Of a DNA stretch of 19,422 bases, positions 1-6,911 are shown one piece after another. A program made the translations under genes and the position numbers. The stretch comes from JALZAA01 sp036005605 (lineage in GTDB: Bacteria; Actinomycetota; Acidimicrobiia; IMCC26256; JACDBD01). The stretch lies in the NCBI GenBank assembly GCA_036005605.1, contig DASYQJ010000268.1, forward strand, positions 1-19,422. Reading direction: 5' to 3'. Position 1 is the stretch's first letter; every line of letters begins with the position of its first letter. Below the pieces are notes generated by a model that was given only the letters and a program-made list of their open reading frames with translations, had not been told where the DNA came from and made no database searches.

Positions 1-183
1 CGCCGCGCCGACCACCTCGACGCGCCCGAGCGTCTCCGCCGAGTGCGCCCAGCCGTGCGGACCGGAGAAGTCCACCACCTTGCGGGCGGCGAGGAAGTGA
101 CGGAGCGTGCGCGCCGCCTCTTCGTCGATCGCTTCCCACGCCTCGCCCGAGACCGGCGCCAGCTCGCGCAGCAGATGGTTCAC
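1..183 (-). CDS. Encapsulin shell protein, family 1 (N-terminal part, cut by window edge)
   Basis: This is the first 61 residues of a family 1 encapsulin, the HK97-fold protein that assembles into a hollow shell around cargo enzymes. The start reads MNHLLRELAPVSGEAWEAID, followed by a segment with ARKVVDFSGPHGWAHSA. The L-RELAP-S--AW--I-EEA-RTL pattern and the VVD--GP-G element are the usual N-terminal signature of family 1 shells; the N-terminal helix faces the lumen and helps hold cargo. The GTG start (183-181) follows GGAGGTGA at 195-188. The start overlaps the stop of the ferritin gene by 4 bp (GTGA), so the two are co-translated. The rest of the gene lies beyond position 1. The identification is strong because cargo and shell are adjacent, although only the N-terminus is visible. 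Confidence 0.9.
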   Translation of the reverse strand, partial: MNHLLRELAPVSGEAWEAIDEEAARTLRHFLAARKVVDFSGPHGWAHSAETLGRVEVVGAA

Positions 184-548
184 GGAGTCACCTCCGTGCG
201 CAGGTCGCCGATCCCGAGCGAGCCGGATCCGGCGTCGTCTGCGGCGGCTTCGTCTTCCTTCGCGGTGATCGAGCCTTCGGTGAACAGGTACTTGCGCAGC
301 TGCACGTCGAGGGAGGGGTCGCGGCGGCGGAGCCATTCGAGCGCCATCGCCGCGTGCTCCTTCTCGTCGTCCCGGTTGTGCTCGAGCACGGCGCGGAGCT
401 CGTCGTCGCTACTGGCGATCGCCCGCTGGTCGTACCAGTCGATCGCCTCCAGCTCCTCCATGATCGAGACGATTGCCCGATGGCGGTCGATCGCCTCGGA
501 CCCCAGTACCTCCGGCGACTCGTGCAAGGTTGCGCTCGACCCGGCCAT
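180..548 (-). CDS. Encapsulated ferritin-like protein (EncFtn) with C-terminal cargo-loading peptide
   Basis: A 122-aa encapsulin-associated ferritin. It oxidises Fe(II) at a di-iron site formed between subunits and feeds mineral into the encapsulin lumen. The two-helix domain spans about residues 15-90. E31, E32, E34, W38, Y39, E62 and H65 fall at the positions known for the Rhodospirillum rubrum EncFtn ferroxidase and entry sites (E62-K-E-H65 is the ExxH motif). After an acidic linker (about 91-106) comes SGSLGIGDLR (108-117), the classic cargo-loading peptide, followed by an extra TEVTP tail. The ATG at 548 is preceded by GGAGGA at a good distance; an in-frame GTG at 566 has no such site. 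The gene runs into the shell gene with a 4-bp overlap. Members of this family usually have 95-130 residues, so it appears complete. Confidence 0.95.
   Translation of the reverse strand: MAGSSATLHESPEVLGSEAIDRHRAIVSIMEELEAIDWYDQRAIASSDDELRAVLEHNRDDEKEHAAMALEWLRRRDPSLDVQLRKYLFTEGSITAKEDEAAADDAGSGSLGIGDLRTEVTP
181..198 (-). promoter_or_regulatory. GNRA-type hairpin over the encapsulin RBS and start codon
   Basis: On the minus-strand transcript the sequence is CACGGAG-GUGA-CUCCGUG, a perfect 7-bp stem closed by a GUGA (GNRA) tetraloop. The Shine-Dalgarno GGAGGUGA (195-188) occupies the left arm and loop. The GUG start of encapsulin (183-181) is the last triplet of the right arm, and the ferritin UGA stop is 182-180. 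Folded, this would block shell initiation until a ribosome translating the ferritin opens it. The pairing is read directly from the sequence; the regulatory role is inferred. Confidence 0.6.
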
Positions 549-603
549 GGACGCTCCTCCGATCACGGTGGTTCAGCAAGTCTTTCGCCTCTCGCCGGGC
601 AAG

Positions 604-2076
604 CTACCCGCCGACCTGCGCCGCCACGTACTTGACCTCGAGGTACTCGTTGATGCCCTCGTGTCCGCCCTCTCGCCCGAAGCCCGAGTGCTTCACACCG
701 CCGAACGGCCCCGCCGGGTTCGAGACGAGGCCGCGGTTCAGCCCCACCATCCCGGTCTCCAGCCCTTCGATGACGCGGAACGCGCGGTCGAGATCGCGCG
801 TGTACGCGTACGAGACGAGGCCGAAGTCGGTGTCGTTGGCGGCTCGGAGCGCCTCGTCGTCCGACCTGAACGTCGCGATCGGCGCCACCGGACCGAAGAT
901 CTCCTCGCGCAGCACCCTCGCGTCCGAGGGCACGTCCCGCAGCACGGTGGGCGCGTAGAAGTAGCCGGGCCCGTCGAGCGCCTCGCCACCGACGAGCGTC
1001 TTCGCCCCGCGCTCTCGGGCGTCGTCGACGAGCTCGACGACCTTCTCGCGCGCCTTGGCCTCGACGAGCGGGCCCACCTGGACGCCCTCCTCGGTGCCGC
1101 GCCCGACGCGCATGCTGCCGAGGCGCTCGGCGAGTCGGGCCGCGAACTCGTCGGCGACCGACTCGTGCACATGGAACCGATTGGCGGCGGTGCACGCCTC
1201 GCCGATGTTGCGCATCTTGGCAAGGACCGCGCCGTCGACGGCGGCGTCGAGGTCGGCGTCCTCGAAGACGAGGAAGGGGGCGTTGCCACCGAGCTCCATC
1301 GAGACTCGCAGCACCTGGGGAGCCGCCGCCGCGATCAACCGCTGACCGACCTCGGTCGAGCCGGTGAACGACAGCTTGCGCAGCCGCGGGTCCTCGAGAA
1401 CGGGGCCGGTCGTCGCGCCCGCATTCTTCGACGTCACGATGTTGAGCACGCCCGGCGGGAGCCCGGCCTCGATGAGGATCTGCGCGAGCGCGAGCATCGA
1501 CAGCGGCGTGAGCGCGGCCGGTTTGACGATCATCGTGCAGCCCGCTGCGACCGCCGGCCCGATCTTGCGCGTGCCCATCGCCGTCGGGAAGTTCCAGGGT
1601 GTGATGAACAGGCAGGGCCCGACGGCCTGGCGCAGGATGAGCAGCCGTCCGCTGCCACCGGGCTCGACCGTGTAGCGGCCGTCGATGCGCACGGCCTCCT
1701 CCGAGAACCAGCGGAAGAACTCGGCGGCGTACTTGATCTCGCCGCGCGAGTCGTCGACGGGCTTGCCCATCTCGAGTGTCATCAGGAGCGCGAGGTCGTC
1801 GGTGCGCTCGGTGAGCAGCTCGTAGGTGCGGCGAAGGATCTCGCCGCGTTCCCGAGGCGGATGCGCCGCCCAGGCCTGCTGGGCCGACGCCGCAGCGTCG
1901 AGCGCCGCGATCGCATCGGTGGCGTCACCGTCGGCGACGTTGCACAGCGATGCGCCGGTGGCCGGGTCCTCCACCGGGAACGTCTTGCCCGACGTCGCCG
2001 ACCGCCATTCGCCCCCGATGAGCAAGTCCTTCGGCACCGCGTCGATCACGGCCTGCTCGTGCGAGTCAGTCGCCAT
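604..2076 (-). CDS. NAD(P)-dependent succinate-semialdehyde dehydrogenase-like aldehyde dehydrogenase
   Basis: A full-length 490-aa aldehyde dehydrogenase that oxidises an aldehyde to its acid with NAD(P)+. Visible landmarks are PWNFP (160-164), the cofactor lysine K185 in IVKPA, FTGSTEVG (237-244), the general base E261 in MELGG, and the nucleophile C295 in GEACTAANR. EEIFGPV and the C-terminal PFGGVKHSGFGREGG are also family-typical. The GEACTAANRFHVH block and overall pattern resemble GabD-type succinate-semialdehyde dehydrogenases, but the exact substrate cannot be fixed from sequence. The ATG at 2076 has GAGGAGAGAGG just upstream. The gene sits 19 bp after the cyclase stop and 55 bp before the ferritin start on the same strand, so all may be one transcript. 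Confidence 0.9.
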   Translation of the reverse strand: MATDSHEQAVIDAVPKDLLIGGEWRSATSGKTFPVEDPATGASLCNVADGDATDAIAALDAAASAQQAWAAHPPRERGEILRRTYELLTERTDDLALLMTLEMGKPVDDSRGEIKYAAEFFRWFSEEAVRIDGRYTVEPGGSGRLLILRQAVGPCLFITPWNFPTAMGTRKIGPAVAAGCTMIVKPAALTPLSMLALAQILIEAGLPPGVLNIVTSKNAGATTGPVLEDPRLRKLSFTGSTEVGQRLIAAAAPQVLRVSMELGGNAPFLVFEDADLDAAVDGAVLAKMRNIGEACTAANRFHVHESVADEFAARLAERLGSMRVGRGTEEGVQVGPLVEAKAREKVVELVDDARERGAKTLVGGEALDGPGYFYAPTVLRDVPSDARVLREEIFGPVAPIATFRSDDEALRAANDTDFGLVSYAYTRDLDRAFRVIEGLETGMVGLNRGLVSNPAGPFGGVKHSGFGREGGHEGINEYLEVKYVAAQVGG

Positions 2077-2095
2077 GCAGTCGCCTCCTCTCTCC

Positions 2096-3445
2096 TCACG
2101 GCGTGACCGCGAAGAGCTGCCAGCGGTCGGGAACGCCCTTCAGCTCGTGCTCGCCGCGGTCCTCGAACGTGATACCCGATCCGGCGACGAGGTCCACCAC
2201 CGTTCGCGACGCCAGCACCTCCCCCGGCCCGGCGCTCGCGCACACCCGCTCGCCGATGTGAACGGCGAGCCCGCCGATGTCGTCGCCCATCGTCTCGACC
2301 TCACCGGTGTGAAGGCCGACACGCACGTCGATGCCCAGTTGGCGGGCGCCGTCCCGGATGGCAACTCCGCACCGGATCGCCCGCGCCGGCCCGTCGAACG
2401 TCGCGAGGATCCCGTCGCCCATCGTTTTGACCTCGCGTCCGGCGAAACGCGCGAGCTGCCGACGGATCACGGCGTAATAGGCGTCGAGCAGGTCGCGCCA
2501 GCGGCGGTCCCCGAGCTCACTTACCAGGTCGGTAGAGCGGACGATGTCGCAGAACAAGATCGTCGCCAGCACACGGTCGACCTCGACGTGACGCATCCCG
2601 GTGAGGAACTCCTCGATCTCGGCAACGATCGTGTCGCTGTTGCCGACGTACGGCAGGTGCTCGTCGCCGGGAAGCTCCGCGTAGCGCGCTCCCGGGATGT
2701 GCTCGGCCAGGTACCGGCCGTGGCCGACGAGGGCAGCGCGGTTGCCCTTGCGGTGGATGACCAGCGTCGGGGCCTGGATGGCGGGCAGCACGGGGCGTAG
2801 ATCGCTCTGGAATCGCGTGCGCGCTATCGCCTGGGCGGTCGCCGGGCTCGCACCGCGGTTGCCCGCGCGCTGCCACCACTGCCGAAACCGGGCGTCGGAC
2901 GCGAACTGCGGGATGAACAGCTCGAGGTCGACGAACGATCCGGCGTTCTCGTCGTCGTAGACCGTGTCGGCGAAGCGCTCGACCAGGTGGTCCGGGAGCC
3001 CTTGCGGATAGTCGACGTCCCGACGGAGACGCGCATAGGCATTCAGCAGGATCAGAGCAGCGGTCCTGTCCGGATGCGTCGCCGCCGTGAGCATCGCCAC
3101 TAGGGCCCCATCGTCGGCGCCACACAACGCTGCCCGCTCCGAGCCGGCGGCGTCGAGCACGGCAAGCGCGTCTCCCACCCATTGCTCGAGTGACGGCGGG
3201 GTCGACGGGTCGATGGGGTCCGACAGCCCCACCCCGCGCAGATCCATCCGGATCAGACGGGCAAACGACGCCAGGTCACCGTGGAAGCGCGCGAACCCCG
3301 GCTCGTCGTCGATCGACCCGATGGAGATCGTCCCCGACGACAGGTACAGCAGGTCGGGTCCGCGTTCGCCGAGCACCTGGTACGCGATGTGCGCGTCACC
3401 GCTCCGCGCGTACCGCGTCTCGCCTTCCACGGTCACGCGGCTCAT
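2096..3445 (-). CDS. Class III adenylyl cyclase with N-terminal alpha/beta-hydrolase domain
   Basis: A 449-aa fusion of the type seen in mycobacterial Rv1900c. Residues about 10-280 are an alpha/beta-hydrolase fold (MDLRGVGLSD, ATHPDRTAALILLNAYAR, GDEHLP with H263 near the usual catalytic His). Residues about 288-449 are a class III cyclase catalytic domain. FCDIVRST gives metal ligand D300, and KTMGDG gives K340 (adenine recognition) and D344 (second metal ligand). GDDIGGLAVHIGERV supplies D389 and R400; a His stands where many cyclases have Asn, which is common in this subgroup. ATP selectivity is therefore likely and the product cAMP. The hydrolase nucleophile elbow reads CGADDGA, with Asp instead of Ser. 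No membrane segment is seen. The start is ATG at 3445 with only a weak GGGCGUGGG-like site; the gene diverges from the hydrolase at 3478. Confidence 0.9.
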   Translation of the reverse strand: MSRVTVEGETRYARSGDAHIAYQVLGERGPDLLYLSSGTISIGSIDDEPGFARFHGDLASFARLIRMDLRGVGLSDPIDPSTPPSLEQWVGDALAVLDAAGSERAALCGADDGALVAMLTAATHPDRTAALILLNAYARLRRDVDYPQGLPDHLVERFADTVYDDENAGSFVDLELFIPQFASDARFRQWWQRAGNRGASPATAQAIARTRFQSDLRPVLPAIQAPTLVIHRKGNRAALVGHGRYLAEHIPGARYAELPGDEHLPYVGNSDTIVAEIEEFLTGMRHVEVDRVLATILFCDIVRSTDLVSELGDRRWRDLLDAYYAVIRRQLARFAGREVKTMGDGILATFDGPARAIRCGVAIRDGARQLGIDVRVGLHTGEVETMGDDIGGLAVHIGERVCASAGPGEVLASRTVVDLVAGSGITFEDRGEHELKGVPDRWQLFAVTP

Positions 3446-3477
3446 GATCCCACGCCCCGCCCGAGCGGCGAGACTGC

Positions 3478-4281
3478 GTGGTCGTGCAGGTGATTCAGGT
3501 CCGCAAGTACGCCGGCTCGGACGGCCCCGTCGTCGTGCTGCACGGTGGTCCGGGCGCCGCCGGCTCGCTCGCCGGGCTCGCGATGGAGCTGGCGCCCGAC
3601 TGCGAGGTGTGGGAACCGCTGCAGCGTCGCAGCGGCGAAGTGCCGCTGACCGTGGATCGCCACGTCGCCGACCTGCACGACATCGCGCCCGACCCGGCGA
3701 CGATCGTCGGCCACTCCTGGGGGGCGATGCTCGGACTGTCGTACGCGGCGAGTCATCCTGCTGCGGTGCGAGCGTTGGCGCTCGTCGGCTGCGGCACGTA
3801 CGACACGGCGAGTCGGGCCGAGTACGAACGACGTATCAGGATGAACCTCGGGGTCGAAGGAAACAAGCAGAAGCAGGAGCTGCGCGCCGCGATCGAACTG
3901 GCGCACGATTCCGCAGAGAGGGATCGCCTCGTCGGCCTCATAGGAACGTTGAACACCGAAGCGCAGTCGTTCGACGTGCTGCCGGAAGACCACGTCGTCA
4001 CCGTCGACGCCGCCGGCCACGACGAGACGTGGAGGGATGTCCTCCGACGACAGGCGACCGGCCTCGAGCCACAGTCGTTCGATGCGATCGTGTCGCCGGT
4101 GCTGATGCTCCACGGCGACGACGACCCGCATCCCGGGACCATGATCCGGGAGACCCTCCTCCCCCACATCCCGCAGCTCGAGTACGTAGGTATCCCGCGC
4201 TGCGGGCACGAGCCGTGGCGGGAACGGCACGGACGCGAACCGTTTCTCGCGGCTCTCCGAGGCTGGCTCCGGGAACGCTGA
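3478..4281 (+). CDS. Alpha/beta-hydrolase fold protein
   Basis: A 267-aa alpha/beta hydrolase. The oxyanion-hole motif LHGGPG is at 21-26, the nucleophile S80 lies in VGHSWGAMLG, the acid is probably D215 or D216 in HGDDDP, and the histidine is H244 in CGHEPW. The HGGPG plus GHSWG combination is shared by proline iminopeptidase-like and carboxylesterase-like members, so the substrate is unknown. There is no signal peptide, so it is probably cytoplasmic. The start is GTG at 3478, with further GTG codons at 3484 and 3490 and no strong ribosome site, so the N-terminus could be a few residues shorter. It diverges from the cyclase gene with only 32 bp between starts, and its stop is 4 bp from the end of the convergent kinase gene. 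Confidence 0.8.
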   Translation: MVVQVIQVRKYAGSDGPVVVLHGGPGAAGSLAGLAMELAPDCEVWEPLQRRSGEVPLTVDRHVADLHDIAPDPATIVGHSWGAMLGLSYAASHPAAVRALALVGCGTYDTASRAEYERRIRMNLGVEGNKQKQELRAAIELAHDSAERDRLVGLIGTLNTEAQSFDVLPEDHVVTVDAAGHDETWRDVLRRQATGLEPQSFDAIVSPVLMLHGDDDPHPGTMIRETLLPHIPQLEYVGIPRCGHEPWRERHGREPFLAALRGWLRER

Positions 4282-4285
4282 GGAG

Positions 4286-5110
4286 CTATGCCGACTCGTT
4301 GGCGAAACGTTCGAGCTGGTCCAGGAGGACAGGTTGCTCGGCGTCGATGCCCTCCATGACCCGGTCGGCGAGCCGGACGACCTCCCAGCGATCGACGAGG
4401 TCGTCGTCGATGGAACGTGCTCGCGAGTACGCACGTAGATACAGCCGGAAGAACGCGCCGCGACCGAACGCATGCAGACCTCGGATCAGTGCGGGCATGT
4501 GCTCCGGTATCGCGCCCTGGCGAAGCAGCAGACGGGTGCGCGCCAGGTCGGCGGCGGGGTCACCGCGGGACGCGTCGGTCCAGTCGATGACCGCCGGCCC
4601 GCCTCGGCCCAGCAGGACGTTGCCGGGATGGAAGTCGCCGTGGCAGAGGCGATCACCGTCCGGCAGGGCATCCAGCTTCTTCAGCGCGAAGTCGGCGAGC
4701 TCGGCGGGAAGGTCGGCGGCGGCGGCGATCTTCGTCCGCACCAGGTCGCGGAGGCTCGGCAGGTCGTCGGGTGCGACCACGTCGTGCATGCGGGCCTGGG
4801 CGCGCCCGACGATGCGAGCGACCCGTGGCACCGCCCATGGACGTTTCCCCATGAGTGTGATCAGGTCGGGCCCGTCGACGCAGTCCATGATCAGACCGGC
4901 GCGTCCTTCCACCATCGTCGTGCCGTACACGTTCGGGACGTCGACCCCACCGTTCGCGGCGGCGCGCATCGCGGCCGCTTCGCGCTCGACCCGCGCCGGA
5001 TCGCTTGATCGGCGCAACAGGCGCAGAACCGTTCCCGGGTCCCAGGCGAAGACGTCCGCCTCCCGGCCCTCGCCCACCCGGGCGTGTCCGGCGAGCTCGC
5101 CCTCGGGCAC
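4286..5110 (-). CDS. APH/choline-kinase family phosphotransferase
   Basis: A 274-aa protein kinase-like fold of the aminoglycoside phosphotransferase family. The Brenner motif LCHGDFHPGN has catalytic D159 and metal-binding N164, and IDWTDASRGDPAADLA supplies the DxD-type metal ligand D176. An N-lobe begins VGEGREADVFAW (12-23); the strand that normally carries the ATP-binding Lys reads TVLRLLRR, with R30 at that position. The target is unknown (small-molecule hydroxyl groups are usual in the family) and antibiotic resistance should not be assumed. I chose the GTG at 5110, four bases after the stop of the upstream nitroreductase gene, because the open frame further upstream is only the antisense frame of that gene. 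The spacing implies translational coupling. Confidence 0.82.
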   Translation of the reverse strand: MPEGELAGHARVGEGREADVFAWDPGTVLRLLRRSSDPARVEREAAAMRAAANGGVDVPNVYGTTMVEGRAGLIMDCVDGPDLITLMGKRPWAVPRVARIVGRAQARMHDVVAPDDLPSLRDLVRTKIAAAADLPAELADFALKKLDALPDGDRLCHGDFHPGNVLLGRGGPAVIDWTDASRGDPAADLARTRLLLRQGAIPEHMPALIRGLHAFGRGAFFRLYLRAYSRARSIDDDLVDRWEVVRLADRVMEGIDAEQPVLLDQLERFANESA

Positions 5111-5114
5111 GCGG

Positions 5115-5543
5115 CTACGGCTCGAGGATGACGAGCGGGATGTCGCGGTCGGTGCGCTTCTGGTACTGCTCGTAGCCGCGGTGGGCGGCGACGACACGCG
5201 GCCAGAGCTCCGCCTTCTCCTCAGGTGATGCGACCCGGGCACGCATGGATCTCGTTTTTCCGTCCATCGTGACCTCGACCTTCGGTTCGTCCCGCAAGTT
5301 GAGGAACCAGGTCGGATGACGGTCGTCGCCACCGTACGATGCCACGACCACGATGCGGCCGCCGTCCTGCACGGGCGACGTGAGCATCGTCGTGCGGCGC
5401 TTGCCGCTCTTGCGGCCCGTGGTCGTCAACTGCAGCACCGGCATGCCGTACCCACGGTTCCCGAGCCGCCCGTTGCTCACCTGGAACACGGCCTGGTGGC
5501 AGCCGGTCACCACCCGCATCATCATGTCCTTGGCGTTCGCCAT
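5115..5543 (-). CDS. Deazaflavin (F420)-dependent nitroreductase family protein
   Basis: A 142-aa split-barrel protein of the Ddn-like F420-binding family. The central block LQLTTTGRKSGKRRTTML (38-54) matches the conserved TTGRKSG-xR phosphate-binding loop that grips the F420 side chain. GGDDRHPTWFLNLRDEPKVEV (71-91) is the second family signature. Such enzymes use reduced F420 for hydride transfer to diverse substrates, and many have no known substrate. The ATG at 5543 opens MANAKDMMM; no Shine-Dalgarno is visible on this strand, so the mRNA may be leaderless or nearly so. It lies directly upstream of the APH-type kinase and diverges from the ACT-domain gene. The presence of this family suggests that the host makes F420. 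Confidence 0.88.
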   Translation of the reverse strand: MANAKDMMMRVVTGCHQAVFQVSNGRLGNRGYGMPVLQLTTTGRKSGKRRTTMLTSPVQDGGRIVVVASYGGDDRHPTWFLNLRDEPKVEVTMDGKTRSMRARVASPEEKAELWPRVVAAHRGYEQYQKRTDRDIPLVILEP

Positions 5544-5575
5544 CAGGAGGACCCTATCCGTGGGCAGAATCAGCG

Positions 5576-5589
5576 GGCTGCCGGCAGCC
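5576..5589. promoter_or_regulatory. 14-bp perfect palindrome between divergent genes
   Basis: GGCTGCCGGCAGCC is its own reverse complement. It lies in the 66-bp gap between the start of the nitroreductase gene (minus) and the start of the ACT-domain gene (plus), 20 bp upstream of the latter. It could be an operator or a short hairpin in the leader. A GC-rich genome produces some such palindromes by chance. Confidence 0.3.
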
Positions 5590-5609
5590 GAACCGCACGG
5601 AGGCGCGTC

Positions 5610-5984
5610 ATGGCGACCGACGTGACCGTGTACCTCGACGACCAGCCGGGAGAGTTGGCGCGACTCGGGCAGGTGCTGGGGGAGGCCGGCGTGAACATCG
5701 AGGGGTTCTGCGCGATCGCCTCGGCGGGAGGGCAGGCCGAGACTCACGTGCTGATCGAGGACGCCGCCGCCGCGTTCGACGCGCTGGCCGCTGCCGGGAT
5801 CGAAGTCGTCTCGGAGGTGGAGGTTGCGGTCGTCCCCGTCGAGGACCGACCCGGCGAGCTCGGTCAGGTCAGCCGGAAGCTCGGCGACGCGGGTGTGAAC
5901 ATCACCCTGGCGTACCTCGCGACGAGCACTCGGCTCGTCTTCGCCGCCGACGACTTCGCCCGCGCTCGCGCCGCGTTGGAGTAG
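5610..5984 (+). CDS. Stand-alone tandem ACT-domain protein
   Basis: A 124-aa protein made of two ACT repeats, about 4-65 and 72-124. Each begins with a strand followed by a D-xPGEL--L---L-EAGVNI pattern (DDQPGELARLGQVLGEAGVN at 10-29 and EDRPGELGQVSRKLGDAGVN at 78-97). ACT domains bind amino acids or similar small ligands at domain interfaces and usually regulate enzymes. No catalytic domain is attached, so this is probably a ligand-sensing partner protein acting in trans; the partner is unknown. The ATG at 5610 is preceded by GGAGG with an 8-base spacer. The gene converges on the thioesterase gene, whose stop is 8 bp away. Confidence 0.88.
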   Translation: MATDVTVYLDDQPGELARLGQVLGEAGVNIEGFCAIASAGGQAETHVLIEDAAAAFDALAAAGIEVVSEVEVAVVPVEDRPGELGQVSRKLGDAGVNITLAYLATSTRLVFAADDFARARAALE

Positions 5985-5992
5985 CGCACCTG

Positions 5993-6808
5993 TCAGGTCG
6001 CGACGGGTCGCAGCAGCATCTCCTGGGCGACGGAGACGGCAACGTGGCGATCGGGGCCGTACATGGTGCCGCGCAGCACGCCGCGGCCGCCCGTGTTGAC
6101 GAGGGAGTGGACGTCGTAGAAGAGCCACTCGTCGGCTCGCAAGGGACGATGGAACCAGGCCGCGTGATCGATGCTCACCATGCCCGTGACGTCGCCCTCG
6201 AGGTGGAGCGGCCGGCCTCCGGTCCCGGTGATGTCGGTCACGAACGCGATCAGCGCGGCGTGGAGGTGAGGATCGTCCGGCAACGCGACCGGGATGCGGG
6301 ACCACGCGCGGTGCGTCGACCTTCGCGTGCCGTCGGACTCGGGGGGCGTCGGGCCGAGGTGCGCAGCCGACCACGGCCCCGGACCCACGGACCTAGTCAG
6401 ATCGTCGGGGGCGGGAACATCACGGTCGATCGGGAGCTCGTACTCGTAGCCGTCGGTGTCGGCTGTGAACGAGCACATCATCGTGAAGACGGGTTCGCCG
6501 TCCTGGACCGCCTCGAGTTGTCGCATCACGAACGTGCGCCCTTCCCGAAGCGGCGCGACGCGGTACGAGAGCTGCTTCCGGGCGAACACCGGTCGCAAGA
6601 AGTACCCGTGGAGAGAGTGGAGGCGCGCGCCGTCCGGAGCGGTGCGCGTCACGGCGTGCACGGATTGGGAGAGCACGAACCCGCCGAACAAGCGCTCGCC
6701 AAACCAGTCCGGGGCGTCGCCGACCCAGCCGTCGCCGTCGGGCCGTACCGTCACGAACTCGATCGTCTCCTCGACGATCGAACCCATGTCGATCTCGGGT
6801 TCGGCCAT
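5993..6808 (-). CDS. Acyl-CoA thioesterase (TesB-like, double hot-dog)
   Basis: A 271-aa protein with the two hot-dog domains of acyl-CoA thioesterase II, which hydrolyses acyl-CoA to free acid and CoA. GERLFGGFVLSQSVHA (37-52), the LHSLHGYFLRP block (63-73), D192 in AFVTDITG, SIDHAAWFHRPL (212-223) and the C-terminal S-V-AQEMLLRP (Q262) match the family, including the Asp and Gln of the catalytic triad. The usual length is 280-300 aa, so this is full length or nearly so. I use the ATG at 6808; no clear ribosome site precedes it, and the ATG at residue 8 is an alternative. The open frame extends upstream to 6886, but that part overlaps the promoter region of the divergent molybdoenzyme. Confidence 0.85.
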   Translation of the reverse strand: MAEPEIDMGSIVEETIEFVTVRPDGDGWVGDAPDWFGERLFGGFVLSQSVHAVTRTAPDGARLHSLHGYFLRPVFARKQLSYRVAPLREGRTFVMRQLEAVQDGEPVFTMMCSFTADTDGYEYELPIDRDVPAPDDLTRSVGPGPWSAAHLGPTPPESDGTRRSTHRAWSRIPVALPDDPHLHAALIAFVTDITGTGGRPLHLEGDVTGMVSIDHAAWFHRPLRADEWLFYDVHSLVNTGGRGVLRGTMYGPDRHVAVSVAQEMLLRPVAT

Positions 6809-6900
6809 GAGTGGGAGCGTAGGGCAGTGCATCGAGCACATACGGCGCGTTTGGGTGCCGACGTTTGCAGCGAAGCCCGAGCGCATGCATCATCCGACCC

Positions 6901-6906
6901 GGAGGG
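6901..6906 (+). promoter_or_regulatory. Ribosome binding site fixing the start of the sulfite-oxidase-type gene
   Basis: GGAGGG lies five bases before the ATG at 6912. The open frame continues far upstream without a comparable site, so this element decides the start. Confidence 0.7.
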
Positions 6907-6911
6907 TGTGG

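Noticed and set aside
43..2106. Long plus-strand open frame (687 codons) opposite the aldehyde dehydrogenase
   Set aside because: It is antisense to a clear aldehyde dehydrogenase and ferritin, has Arg/Ser-rich low-information sequence and no family motif; high GC leaves such frames open.
3087..5228. Long plus-strand open frame (713 codons) across several genes
   Set aside because: It runs antisense to the cyclase and kinase and out of frame with the alpha/beta hydrolase, all of which have intact motifs; its composition is Arg-rich shadow sequence.
5111..5332. N-terminal extension of the APH-type kinase
   Set aside because: The extension is the alternate frame of the nitroreductase gene; GTG 5110 gives a normal family length.
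5985..5992. ACCTG-T-CAGGT palindrome at the ACT/thioesterase junction as a terminator
   Set aside because: The arms are too close to form a stable loop and there is no T-run.
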